Below are positions 24,594 to 33,014 of a stretch of 64,000 nucleotides of DNA, one piece after another. The notes beneath the pieces are model-generated. The model was not told where the DNA came from and searched no databases. It was given only the letters and a program-made list of their open reading frames with translations. Source of the DNA: Multivorans sp965116445 (GTDB lineage: Bacteria > Acidobacteriota > Thermoanaerobaculia > Multivoradales > Multivoraceae); contig OZ220688.1 of the NCBI GenBank assembly GCA_965116445.1, positions 1,612,001-1,676,000 on the forward strand. The letters are read 5' to 3'. Position numbers and translations under genes: made by a program. Position 1 is the first letter of the stretch. Every line of letters starts with the position of its first letter.

Positions 24594-25370
24594 ATGAGCC
24601 AGGTCCAGGAACTTGAACGCCTGATCGACGAAGCGAGCGGGATCGTCGCGTTCACGGGAGCGGGCATCAGCACCGAGTCGGGCATCCCGGACTTCCGCAG
24701 CCCGGGCGGTATCTGGACGAAGTACAAGCCGATCGACTTCGGCGAGTTCGTCGCCTCCGAGGAGGCGAGACGCGAGTCCTGGCGGCGCAAGATCGGCAGC
24801 GATCGCACGATGTCCAGGGCCCGGCCCAACCGCGGCCACCTCGCGCTCGCCGAACTCCGCCGCCTGGGAAAGCTCCGGGCCGTGATCACCCAGAACGTGG
24901 ACGGACTGCACCAGGAATCCGGCATTCCCGACAGCGACGTAATCGAGCTGCACGGCAACGCGACCTACGCCGCCTGCCTCGAGTGCCAGCAGCGCTACGA
25001 CCTCGAACCCATCGTGGCCGCGTTCCGCGAGCGCGAAGAACTGCCGGTCTGTTCACGGCAGAACCTGGCCGGCGAGACCTGCGGCGGCATCATCAAGACC
25101 GCAACGATCTCGTTCGGCCAGGCGATGCCCGAACTCGCCATGCGACGCGCCCATGAGGCAACCCTGGCCGCCGATCTCTTCCTGGCGATCGGCAGTTCCC
25201 TCGTGGTCTACCCGGCCGCAGGCTTCCCCGCCCTGGCCAAGCAGGCGGGCGCCAGACTGGTCATCCTGAACCGCGAAGCGACCGACCTGGACGGCATTGC
25301 CGACCTCGTGCTCCACGCCGAGATCGGCCCGACGTTGGGCGCGGTGACCGGAGTCACGGAGCCGAACTAG
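24594..25370 (+). CDS. NAD-dependent protein deacylase, SIR2 family
   Basis: A sirtuin of 258 residues that removes acyl groups from lysine using NAD. The NAD-binding motifs GAGISTESGIPDFRSPGG and TQNVDGLHQESG, the catalytic histidine in ELHGNATYAAC, and four zinc cysteines (CLEC and the later CSRQNLAGETC pair, the second widely spaced) are present. The C-terminal GSSLVVYPAAGFP and LVILNREATDLD complete the Rossmann fold. ATG 24594 has GGAGGT five bases upstream. An insertion in the second half of the zinc module (RQNLAGET) is slightly unusual. Confidence 0.93.
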   Translation: MSQVQELERLIDEASGIVAFTGAGISTESGIPDFRSPGGIWTKYKPIDFGEFVASEEARRESWRRKIGSDRTMSRARPNRGHLALAELRRLGKLRAVITQNVDGLHQESGIPDSDVIELHGNATYAACLECQQRYDLEPIVAAFREREELPVCSRQNLAGETCGGIIKTATISFGQAMPELAMRRAHEATLAADLFLAIGSSLVVYPAAGFPALAKQAGARLVILNREATDLDGIADLVLHAEIGPTLGAVTGVTEPN

Positions 25371-25463
25371 CGGAGCGCGCATCCGGGCGCTGCAGGCGAT
25401 GGGGCCAGTCCGCGAGGAAGATCGAGATCACCTGACACCCTGACCACGCGATCGGCCACAACC

Positions 25464-25483
25464 GGCCCCGCATCGGCGGGGCC
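25464..25483 (+). terminator. GC hairpin after the sirtuin gene
   Basis: An 8-bp stem, GGCCCCGC, a loop ATCG, and GCGGGGCC, followed by CGTCGTGTTCCT, which is only weakly T-rich. A likely but imperfect intrinsic terminator. Confidence 0.5.
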
Positions 25484-25521
25484 CGTCGTGTTCCTGGCGA
25501 CGCACCTGCTTCCGGTTGGAC

Positions 25522-25530
25522 TGCTACAAT
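25522..25530 (+). promoter_or_regulatory. Candidate extended -10 promoter for the S1-domain operon
   Basis: TGCTACAAT fits an extended -10 element (TGnTATAAT) 46 bases upstream of the S1-domain gene ATG. No convincing -35 is visible, as expected for extended -10 promoters. Confidence 0.4.
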
Positions 25531-25576
25531 CCTGGTCCGCGCTCGAAGCTGCGGCCCGTGTCCTCCCTCCAGCACC

Positions 25577-27124
25577 ATGACTGAGACGAACGATCCAGCG
25601 CTCGCTCAAGTGCCGGCGGAGGGCGAGGAGCCCCTCGAACCGCCGCCCCCAACTGCTCAAGACGAAGCGCCCATGGACCAGGTAGAAGCAATGGCCCAGT
25701 CGAACGACAACGCGGACATCGAAGCCGCGACTTCGACCGACGCGGAGCCGGAAGCCGAGCTGGCCCCCGAGGCCGAGGCAGTAGCGCCGCCCGAGGCCGA
25801 AGCTCAGCCCGAGGCCGAAGCTCAGCCCGAGGCAGCAGCCGAGCCCGAGGCAGCAGCCGAGCCCGAGGCAACAGCCGAGCCCGAAGCACAGCCCGAGCCC
25901 GAGGCCCAGCCCGAGCCCGAAGCACAGCCCGAGCCCGCGCCTGAAGAACCGCCGAAAGTCGAACTGGCGCCCGCAGCTATCCCGTTCGCCGCCGCGCTCG
26001 AGGCGAAGAACCCGGTCGAGGGCAAGGTGATCGGCTGGAACAAGGGCGGCTTCCACATCGTCTCGGAAGGCGTCACGACGTTCTGCCCGCGGTCGCTGAT
26101 GGAACTCGGAAACCGCCCCAAGCCTCCGGCCCAGTACGTGAACAACACGTACGTGTTCCACGTCCTCGAGATCAAGGAAGCCGGTCGCCGGATCGTGCTC
26201 ACCCGACGGCCCGCCATCCGCAGCGAACGCAAGCGCGCGCTGGACGAGATTCGCGCCAAGCAGGAGTCCCGCGAGCCGGTGAGCGGCAAGGTGACTTCGG
26301 TGACCGATTTCGGCGCCTTCGTCGACCTGGGAGGCGGGATCGGCGGACTCGTCCACAGGACCCAGATCTCCCGAACCCGATCGGGCGAACCCGGTGACCT
26401 GCTCAAGGTCGGGCAGAGCGTAGAAGCCGTCGTGACGAAGATCGAGAAGAAGAACGGTAAGCGCAGCGCTCGCATTTCGCTGTCGATGAAGGCCCTCGAG
26501 GCGGATCCATGGAAGGAGACCGCGAAGAAGTTCACCGCCGGCGAGAAGTTCAAGGGCAAGGTCGTGCGCCACAGCGAGTTCGGCCTGTTCGTCGAGCTGG
26601 CCCCCGGCCTCGACGGTCTCGTGCATACCTCCCAGCTCCCGATCGGCAAGCAGATGAGCGCGCCCGAGTTCGCGACCGGCGAGGAGATCGAGGGATGGGT
26701 GGTCGAGGTGGCGCCCAGGCGGCGCCGGATCGCACTGTCCCTGCGCGAAGTGCCGGCGAACGATCCCTGGAAGAACCTCGGCGAGCACTACGAGGAAGGC
26801 GCCGAGGTGGAGGGCCGCGTCGAACAGGTCTCGCGCTTCGGCATCTTCGTTGAACTCGAACCCGGCCTGACCGGCCTTCTGCCAATGTCCGCGGTCACCC
26901 TTCCGGACGGCAATCAGGCTCAGCGCGCCTACCCGCCCGGGCGCCAACTCAAGGTCATCATCGAGAGCATCGACCGCAAGCGCCGCCGCCTTGGACTCGC
27001 GCCGCCGGGCTCGCAGCTCGTCGGCACGAAGGCGGACTACAAGAACTACCGCAAGCGCCAGAAGAAACCCGCGGCCCTGAACGCGATGGCCGCCGCCTTC
27101 GCCAAACTCCAGCAGCCCAAGTGA
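25577..27124 (+). CDS. S1 RNA-binding domain protein with acidic repeat N-terminus
   Basis: A 515-residue protein with four S1-type OB folds: EGKVIGWNKGGFHIVSEG (about 150), SGKVTSVTDFGAFVDLGG (about 235), KGKVVRHSEFGLFVELAPG (about 325) and EGRVEQVSRFGIFVELEPG (about 410). The last three have the classic FG-F-V pattern. The first 130 residues are a disordered acidic stretch of PEAEAQ/PEAAAE repeats. It resembles ribosomal protein S1 but is shorter, so it is more likely an accessory RNA-binding protein than S1 itself. It leads an operon with DUF1820 and OmpH-like genes, the next gene starting after four bases. Confidence 0.85.
   Translation: MTETNDPALAQVPAEGEEPLEPPPPTAQDEAPMDQVEAMAQSNDNADIEAATSTDAEPEAELAPEAEAVAPPEAEAQPEAEAQPEAAAEPEAAAEPEATAEPEAQPEPEAQPEPEAQPEPAPEEPPKVELAPAAIPFAAALEAKNPVEGKVIGWNKGGFHIVSEGVTTFCPRSLMELGNRPKPPAQYVNNTYVFHVLEIKEAGRRIVLTRRPAIRSERKRALDEIRAKQESREPVSGKVTSVTDFGAFVDLGGGIGGLVHRTQISRTRSGEPGDLLKVGQSVEAVVTKIEKKNGKRSARISLSMKALEADPWKETAKKFTAGEKFKGKVVRHSEFGLFVELAPGLDGLVHTSQLPIGKQMSAPEFATGEEIEGWVVEVAPRRRRIALSLREVPANDPWKNLGEHYEEGAEVEGRVEQVSRFGIFVELEPGLTGLLPMSAVTLPDGNQAQRAYPPGRQLKVIIESIDRKRRRLGLAPPGSQLVGTKADYKNYRKRQKKPAALNAMAAAFAKLQQPK
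25794..25935 (+). repeat. Tandem 18-base coding repeat (PEAEAQ/PEAAAE)
   Basis: Imperfect tandem units around GCCCGAGGCCGAAGCTCA encode the acidic N-terminal linker of the S1-domain protein. The unit number could vary between strains. Confidence 0.8.
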
Positions 27125-27128
27125 ACCC

Positions 27129-27470
27129 GTGTCCGAAGACCTGATCTACCGGGTGACGTTCCTGAGTCAGGGCGAGGTCTACGAGGTCTACGCCCGCTCG
27201 GTTGCCCAGGGCGGCCTGCTCGGCTTCGTCGAGATCGGCGAACTCGTGTTCGGCGAGAGGACGCAGGTCGTCGTCGATCCCTCGGAAGAACGCTTGCAGC
27301 GCGAGTTCAGCGGCGTCAGACGCACCTATCTGCCGATGCACTCCGTACTGCGCATCGACCAGGTAACGAAACAGGGCACCGCCCGAATCCGCGATATCGA
27401 ACGGCCGGAGAACCGCAAGGTCACGCCGTTTCCGATGCCGATTTACACGCCCGGTGGAGAGTCCCAATGA
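27129..27470 (+). CDS. DUF1820 family protein
   Basis: A 113-residue protein of the DUF1820 family: IYRVTFLSQGEVYEVYARSVAQGGLLGFVEIGELVFGE, then DPSEERLQREFSGVRRTYLPMHSVLRIDQVTKQGTARI. Its function is unknown, and the family is usually encoded near translation or RNA genes. GTG 27129 follows the S1-domain gene by four bases, and its TGA overlaps the ATG of the OmpH-like gene (ATGA). The position suggests a role linked to the RNA-binding neighbour. Confidence 0.85.
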   Translation: MSEDLIYRVTFLSQGEVYEVYARSVAQGGLLGFVEIGELVFGERTQVVVDPSEERLQREFSGVRRTYLPMHSVLRIDQVTKQGTARIRDIERPENRKVTPFPMPIYTPGGESQ

Positions 27471-28015
27471 CCCGTCGTCTCTCACTTTGCGCCCTCCCGC
27501 TCCTCTTGCTCGCCGCGGCGACGCCTTCCCTGAACGCCCAGCAGGCGGACACCGGCGCCGCCCGCGTCGCCATCATCAACGTGGAAGCCGTCGTCGCCGA
27601 AGCGCGGGAAGGCAAGGAGCTTGCGGCGTTCCTGCAGCAGGTCCAGGCCCAGACCAGGGCGGCCCTCGAAGCCAACGCCAGCCAGGAGCAGAGTCTGCGC
27701 CAGAGCGCGGTCGGCAAGGGACCGGACGAGCTCCGCAGCATCCAGCACCAGCTCGAGGACCTGCAACGGGAGTCGCAGCGCCTGGCCGACGATGCCCAGC
27801 GGCAGGCGTCGAAGCGCGAAGAGGAGACTCTGCGGCAGATCAACGAGCGGCTGCGCCCGATCGTTCAGCAGTTGATCGACGAGGGAAGTTACGACCTCAT
27901 CCTGAACGCCAGTATCGGCGGCGTGCTCCACGCCAGCGAGCGAGTCGACCTGACCCCGCGGGTCGTCGGGCTGCTCCAGGCTCAGGAACAGTCGGAGTCG
28001 GGCGAGGAACCGTAA
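27467..28015 (+). CDS. OmpH/Skp-like periplasmic chaperone
   Basis: A 182-residue exported protein with a signal peptide (LSLCALPLLLLAAATPSLNA) and an OmpH-type core: VAIINVEAVVAEAREGKELAAFLQQV, a long coiled-coil hairpin rich in Gln, Glu and Arg, and a final strand DLILNASIGGVLHASERVDLTPRVV. Skp-like proteins hold unfolded outer-membrane proteins in the periplasm, which fits an organism with very large TonB receptors. ATG 27467 overlaps the DUF1820 stop. It is followed by a palindromic repeat. Confidence 0.85.
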   Translation: MTRRLSLCALPLLLLAAATPSLNAQQADTGAARVAIINVEAVVAEAREGKELAAFLQQVQAQTRAALEANASQEQSLRQSAVGKGPDELRSIQHQLEDLQRESQRLADDAQRQASKREEETLRQINERLRPIVQQLIDEGSYDLILNASIGGVLHASERVDLTPRVVGLLQAQEQSESGEEP

Positions 28016-28060
28016 GGCTCGGGGCCGGTCCCGCAGCTAGCGCGGCAGAACGGTCCAGAA

Positions 28061-28107
28061 GCCGGCGCTTCGCGCCGGATGCCGGCCAGAGGGCCGGCGC
28101 ACCCGGT
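28061..28107 (+). repeat. Palindromic interspersed repeat, copy D
   Basis: Two adjacent hairpins, GCCGGCGCTTCGCGCCGG and GCCGGCCAGAGGGCCGGC, end in GCGCACCCGGTG. The copy lies between convergent gene ends (OmpH-like and amidohydrolase-like), where it could act as a bidirectional terminator. Confidence 0.75.
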
Positions 28108-28130
28108 GTCTGCCGCGCAAAGTCCGCGGC

Positions 28131-29447
28131 CTAGGGAGGCGCCGGGCGGCTGCCGTACAACTCGTACGAGCGGCTGTGGCGATTCGCCAGATCGACGTCG
28201 TGGCCACGGATGATCACGTGGCGCATCGCGGTCCGTACTTCCAGCGGGTCACCGTCGGTGACGATGAGATTCGCCCACTTGCCCGCCTCGATCGACCCCA
28301 CACGGTCGTCGAGGCCGAGGATCTCGGCCGCGCCAAGTGTCAGGGCTCGTAGCGCGGCCTCGGGGTCGAGACCGAAGGCGACGGCCGTGGCCACTTCGTA
28401 GGGAAGGACCCGGGCGCTCGACGAGTCGAAGGTGCCGAAAGCGATCGGCACCCCGGCCCGCTCGAGATCGCCGGGTGCGGTGAAGGGGCCGTCGTAGGCA
28501 TCGTCGTCCCGGACCGGCAGCGCCTGGACGGCTCCCAGGATGACCGGTACTCCCTTCTCGGCGAGCAATTCGGCCTCCTGCGCCGCGTCGCGTCCCGAGG
28601 CGAGGACCAGGCGCAAGCCGTGCTGGCCGGCAAACGCGACCGCATCCCGGATCGCCCGGGCACGGTCAGCCAGGACGATCAGGGGCAACTCGCCCCGTGT
28701 GAGCTTCGCCACGGCTTCCAGAGCGTGGTTCTGCTCCACCGCAGTTCCGGATCCGGCGGCTGACCGCGCGTGGTCGTACTGGCGGGCCGCGTCGATCCAA
28801 TCGCCAAGTTCGTCGATCGTCCGGTCGTAGTCCTTCTTCGCCTCGGAGAACTTCTTCTCGCGCACGCTGAAGGTCGAGAAGTCGAACTCGCGGGTCTCGA
28901 GGCTGGGCCACTCGAGCACCACGCCAACGCTGGGCGCGATCGCCATCTCCTCCACGGTCCATCCGTCGAGGAGAATCGCCGACGCCTGGCCCGCCCAGGG
29001 GCCGCCGCCGGGCGCCGACAACACGTGGGTGATGCCGTTGGCCCGCGTGACTGGAATGATCTCGCTCGCCGGGTGGACTGCCTCCAGCGCCCGCAGGTGG
29101 GGCGTGTCGCCCAACTCGCTGTCGTCCTGGGTGGCCGCGATCGAGCCGATCTCGACCAGACCGACCGAGGTGAAAGCACTGAACAGGCCCGGATAGACGT
29201 GCAACCCCGTGGCGTCGATCACTTCGGCGTCAGACGGCGCCTCCACGCCGGCGCCTGCCGCTTCGATCAAGCCGTCGCGCACGACGACGGTGCCCGAATA
29301 GGACGGTCCCGAAACCGGATGCACCGTACCGCCCTGAATCGCCAGCGTCTGTGCCGCCACCGTCTCCCACGTCGCCGTCAGGGTCAGCAGCCCCGTGATG
29401 ACGACTGGAAGCAAGGACCGGCTCGTGCGCTGCACAGGTCGGCTCAC
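28131..29447 (-). CDS. Secreted amidohydrolase-like protein lacking the metal-binding HxH
   Basis: A 438-residue protein with a signal peptide (LLPVVITGLLTLTATWETVAAQ) and the amidohydrolase composite fold: IQGGTVHPVSGPSYSGTVVVRDGLIEAAG and the C-terminal LGLDDRVGSIEAGKWANLIVTDGDPLEV. The position that normally reads PGxIDxHxH reads YPGLFSAFTSVGL, so the first two metal ligands are missing and activity is doubtful. GTG 29447 overlaps the upstream amidohydrolase stop by four bases (GTGA), so the two are co-translated; the longer frame to 29870 is a shadow. It may be a regulatory or structural partner of the upstream enzyme. Confidence 0.82.
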   Translation of the reverse strand: MSRPVQRTSRSLLPVVITGLLTLTATWETVAAQTLAIQGGTVHPVSGPSYSGTVVVRDGLIEAAGAGVEAPSDAEVIDATGLHVYPGLFSAFTSVGLVEIGSIAATQDDSELGDTPHLRALEAVHPASEIIPVTRANGITHVLSAPGGGPWAGQASAILLDGWTVEEMAIAPSVGVVLEWPSLETREFDFSTFSVREKKFSEAKKDYDRTIDELGDWIDAARQYDHARSAAGSGTAVEQNHALEAVAKLTRGELPLIVLADRARAIRDAVAFAGQHGLRLVLASGRDAAQEAELLAEKGVPVILGAVQALPVRDDDAYDGPFTAPGDLERAGVPIAFGTFDSSSARVLPYEVATAVAFGLDPEAALRALTLGAAEILGLDDRVGSIEAGKWANLIVTDGDPLEVRTAMRHVIIRGHDVDLANRHSRSYELYGSRPAPP

Positions 29448-32260
29448 GGCGCTTCTCCACCCTCGTCGTCGTCCGACCCCAGGAGCGATTGCTCGAGCGC
29501 CGCCAGGTGCTCCCGCCGGACGCGGTCCAGTTCGCGGTCGAAGTAGACCCTGCCGTCGACCAGGGTGGTCTGTACCACCGCGTAGGAGCTCAACGGATGT
29601 CCGTCGTAGACGACGAGATCGGCGTCCTTCCCGACCTCGATCGAACCGACGCGGTCGTCGATCTGGAGCTGCTTCGCGGCGTTGATCGTGACCAGCGCGA
29701 GTGCCTGCTCGTCGCTCAACCCGCCCCACTTGACCGCCTTGGCGGCCTCGTGGTTGAGGTGGCGCATCTCCTCCGCGTCGTCCGAGTTGATCGACACGAG
29801 GACGCCGCGGTCCGTCATCAGGGCGGCATTGTGGGGGATCGCCTCGAAGGCCTCGACCTTGTAGGCCCACCAGTCGGAGAAGGTCGAGGCCCCGGCGCCG
29901 TGAGCCGCGATCTCGTCAGCGACCCGGTACCCCTCGAGCACGTGCTGCAAGGTCGCGATACGAAAGCCGAGTTCCTCCGCCAGACGGAGCAACTGGAGGA
30001 TCTCGTCGGCCCGGTAGCTGTGAGCGTGGACCAGCCTGTCACCCTCCAGAATCTCGACGAGCGCCTCGAGCTTCAGATCCCGCGCCGGCGGACGGCTGCG
30101 CTCGCCGGCGGCCTCCGCTTCGCGATGAAGCTCCGTTGCCGTCCGATACTCGGCAGCGTCGGTGAACGCCTGCCGGATCACATCGAGCACGCCCATCCGG
30201 GTCGCCGGGTAGCGGCGCGGGCCCGGTCCGAAGGACCGCGACCGCTTCGGGTTCTCGCCCAGCGCGAACTTGATGCCGGGTGGCGCACCCTCGAAGCGCA
30301 ACCCGTCGGCGTCCTGTCCCCAGCGCAGTTTGAGTACCTGGTTCTGGCCGCCGATCGGATTCGCGCTGCCGTGCAGCACGTTGATCGTCGTCACACCGCC
30401 GGCGAGGGCGCGGTAGATCGAGATGTCGGTCGGATCGACCACGTCCTCGATGCGAACCATCGCGGTCACCGCCAGACTGCCCTCGTTGACGCCTCCCGCT
30501 GTCGCGATGTGCGAATGGGCATCGATGATGCCGGGCGTCACGTAGCGGCCCGCGGCCTCGATCACGTGAGCGTCGCGCGGCGGCCTCACGCGGCGACCGA
30601 CCGCGGCGATCCGGCCGTCCCGCACGACGACCGTGCCGTTCTCGATCGTTTCGCCGGCCATCGTCAGGACCGTCCCACCGACGATCGCCAGCACGTCGTC
30701 CTCGCGGTACGGCCCGGTCATCGGTACACCGGACTCGCCGGCGACCTCCTCGTACCTCTCCGCCACCTCGGCCAGCCGCATCGGCGCAGGCGCCGTCACC
30801 GGCCGCGCCCGCCCTCTGGCCGGCTCCGCCTCCGACACTGGGTGCGCCGGCCTTCCGGCCGGCTCCGCCTCCGCTTCCGGCTCTGCCTCCGCTTCCCCCT
30901 CCGAACCACCATCGTCGACCGCATACCGGCGGCCATCGACGAACACCGCCTCAACCCGGGTCGACTCCTGCCACGGGTACCCGTCGGCAAGCACGAGGTC
31001 CGCCCCCATACCCGCAGCGACCGTGCCTAGCCGATCTTCCAGGCCGTAGACCGCCGCCGCGTCCCGGGTCAGCGCCGTGAGCGCTCGCGCCGGCTCCAGA
31101 CCTCCCTCGACCGCCCGGCGCACGCCGGCGAGGAATTCGTCCGGATTGTTTGCGCCGCCGGACGAAAACGCGAACCGTGCGCCTGCTTCCGCCAGCTCGA
31201 CCGGCGTCGATGGCGCCAACCGTTCATGGAGAATCTCTCTCAGTGGCCGGTCGGCGTCCGGATCCCGGTCGCGTTCCGGCAAAGGCTCAGGCCAGTCGAC
31301 ATCGACCAGCACCGGCACGCCGGCAGTGGCGAGCTCCCCGGCGAGGCGGTATGCCTCCTGACCGCCATAAACGATCGAGTTCAGACCGAACTCCTCAGCG
31401 AGAGCGAGCGCCCGTCCGATCTCCGCGGCGCTCGAGCCCGGCAACAGGATGCGCTCGTCTCCCGCGGCGGTCGCCGCCAGCGGCGCCAGCGTGCGATCGT
31501 AGTCGGGCCGCCGCCAGCCCCTGGGGTCCGCCTCGAAGGCCGCTACAGCGGCCGCATAGTGACCGGCGTCCCGCAGCACCTGCCGAACGTAAGCGATCTT
31601 GCCCATCAGGGCCCCGGGATAGGAACCGAACCCGCCTCCCGTGTCGAACGAAGCCATCTGCGCGAGTTCAGGTGCAACGACCTGATGTTCCGGATCGGCC
31701 CCCGGTTCACCCAACCGCACGAGCGATAGTCGCCCCGGGAACAGCCCCTGCCCGGCCCGCGCGGCGACCGACGCGAACCCGGCCTTGCGCCAGGTCTCGA
31801 CCGCATCCGCATCGAGCGCCAGATCGTCCGCGGCCCGCTTCCACGGAGTCGTTTGCGGGCGGTCCTCCGGACCACGCGGCAACTGCTGGTCAGGGTCCGG
31901 CCGCCGCCGGGGGCCTCCTTGACCAGGTCCACCCGCTCCAGGCCCAGCGCCGGACCGTCGCGGTGCCGGCAACGTACCCAGGGCGTCGATCAGCCCCGGA
32001 AACACCGTCAACCCCTCGCCGTCGACGACCCAGGCATGAGCCGGAACCGCCGCATCCTCTGACACCGCCGTGATCGTCCCGTTCTCGATCACGACGGTCG
32101 CGCGCTCGATCACCGTCCCGTCACCGACCTCGACCCGTACGTTCTCGATCGCATAGAACGGCGGTGGCTCCGGCGGCGGACCGGCAAGCGATGCGCTGCC
32201 AGCCGCCAAGCCCAAAGCCAACGAGAGCAGCACCGCCCAGACTGATTTCGTTGGCCTCAT
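29444..32260 (-). CDS. Secreted double-domain amidohydrolase (degenerate N half, intact C half)
   Basis: A 938-residue exported protein with two amidohydrolase units. Unit 1 (residues 30-450) starts YAIENVRVEVGDGTVIERATVVIENG and reads FPGLIDALGTL where HxH should be, so it lacks metal ligands. A low-complexity linker follows (EAEAEPEAEAEPAG, then PAHPVSEAEPARG). Unit 2 (from about 510) has VGGTVLTMAGETIENGTVVVRDGRIAAVG, the metal motif TPGIIDAHSHIA, VHAHSYRADEI and the late SINSDDAEEMRHLN, so it is probably active. ATG 32260 starts the signal peptide (VWAVLLSLALGLAAGSASLAG). A palindromic repeat copy is embedded in the linker. The substrate may be a dipeptide or cyclic amide; this is unknown. 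Confidence 0.85.
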   Translation of the reverse strand: MRPTKSVWAVLLSLALGLAAGSASLAGPPPEPPPFYAIENVRVEVGDGTVIERATVVIENGTITAVSEDAAVPAHAWVVDGEGLTVFPGLIDALGTLPAPRRSGAGPGAGGPGQGGPRRRPDPDQQLPRGPEDRPQTTPWKRAADDLALDADAVETWRKAGFASVAARAGQGLFPGRLSLVRLGEPGADPEHQVVAPELAQMASFDTGGGFGSYPGALMGKIAYVRQVLRDAGHYAAAVAAFEADPRGWRRPDYDRTLAPLAATAAGDERILLPGSSAAEIGRALALAEEFGLNSIVYGGQEAYRLAGELATAGVPVLVDVDWPEPLPERDRDPDADRPLREILHERLAPSTPVELAEAGARFAFSSGGANNPDEFLAGVRRAVEGGLEPARALTALTRDAAAVYGLEDRLGTVAAGMGADLVLADGYPWQESTRVEAVFVDGRRYAVDDGGSEGEAEAEPEAEAEPAGRPAHPVSEAEPARGRARPVTAPAPMRLAEVAERYEEVAGESGVPMTGPYREDDVLAIVGGTVLTMAGETIENGTVVVRDGRIAAVGRRVRPPRDAHVIEAAGRYVTPGIIDAHSHIATAGGVNEGSLAVTAMVRIEDVVDPTDISIYRALAGGVTTINVLHGSANPIGGQNQVLKLRWGQDADGLRFEGAPPGIKFALGENPKRSRSFGPGPRRYPATRMGVLDVIRQAFTDAAEYRTATELHREAEAAGERSRPPARDLKLEALVEILEGDRLVHAHSYRADEILQLLRLAEELGFRIATLQHVLEGYRVADEIAAHGAGASTFSDWWAYKVEAFEAIPHNAALMTDRGVLVSINSDDAEEMRHLNHEAAKAVKWGGLSDEQALALVTINAAKQLQIDDRVGSIEVGKDADLVVYDGHPLSSYAVVQTTLVDGRVYFDRELDRVRREHLAALEQSLLGSDDDEGGEAP
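30836..30864 (-). repeat. Palindromic interspersed repeat, copy E (inside a coding region)
   Basis: CACTGGGTGCGCCGGCCTTCCGGCCGGC lies in frame in the interdomain linker of the double amidohydrolase and encodes PAGRPAHPVSE on the minus strand. Confidence 0.75.
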
Positions 32261-32343
32261 AGCAAGTCGCGGCAGCCTAGCAGCCGGCCTGCACCGGCAA
32301 CCCGTCCAGTTGTTTGACGACCCGGCTCGGCGGCAGTCGTCAA

Positions 32344-33012
32344 CTACACGTCCGGCAGCCCGTTGCGCGGACACCAGTTCGCCAGCGTGCAGTTCGCGCA
32401 GTCCGGCCGTCGCGCGGAGCAGACGCGGCGGCCATGCCAGATGATCGCGTGGCCCATGAAGATCCACTTGTCCTGCGGCAGCCGGTGCATCAGGTCCCGC
32501 TCAACGCGCACCGGATCGGTCTCGGGGGTGATGCCCAGGCGGCGGGCCAGCCGGCCGATGTGCGTATCGACGACGACGCCGACCGGCTTCCTGAACCAGG
32601 TTCCCAGCACCACGTTCGCCGTCTTCCGCGCCACGCCCGGCAGGGTGATCAGGTCCTCCATCGTGTGCGGCACCTCGCCGACGAAGTCCTCGGTGATCTT
32701 CCTGGCCGCGCCGAGCACGCTCTTCGTCTTGTTGCGGAAGAAGCCGGTGCTTCGGATCTCCTGCTCGAAGACCGCCGGATCAGCGGCCGCGAACTCCTCA
32801 GCACTGCGATAGCGCTTGAAGAGCGTCTCAGTGACCTGGTTCACTCGCACGTCCGTCGACTGGGCCGAGAGGATCGTCGCGATGAGGAGTTGCAGCGCGT
32901 TCTCGTGCCGGAGCTCGCAGTCGGCGTCCGGGTACAGCCGCTCCAGTTCGGCGAGAATCTCCTGAAGCGCAGGCTCCGGGATCCGTTCGAACGGACCTTC
33001 CGGCCTGGGCAC
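32344..33012 (-). CDS. nth: Endonuclease III
   Basis: DNA glycosylase/AP lyase for oxidised pyrimidines, 222 residues. The helix-hairpin-helix reads LITLPGVARKTANVVLG, which includes the catalytic lysine, and the catalytic aspartate lies in VVVDTHIGRLARRLG. The iron-sulfur loop is complete with C-x6-C-x2-C-x5-C (CSARRPDCANCTLANWC). The start is GTG 33012, two bases after the stop of the upstream M20 peptidase gene, so the two are probably co-transcribed. The N-terminal 14 residues precede the usual family start. Confidence 0.95.
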   Translation of the reverse strand: MPRPEGPFERIPEPALQEILAELERLYPDADCELRHENALQLLIATILSAQSTDVRVNQVTETLFKRYRSAEEFAAADPAVFEQEIRSTGFFRNKTKSVLGAARKITEDFVGEVPHTMEDLITLPGVARKTANVVLGTWFRKPVGVVVDTHIGRLARRLGITPETDPVRVERDLMHRLPQDKWIFMGHAIIWHGRRVCSARRPDCANCTLANWCPRNGLPDV

Positions 33013-33014
33013 TG

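Noticed and set aside
25794..25935. CRISPR-like short repeats
   Set aside because: Units are contiguous, in frame and encode an acidic PEAEAQ linker, with no unique spacers.
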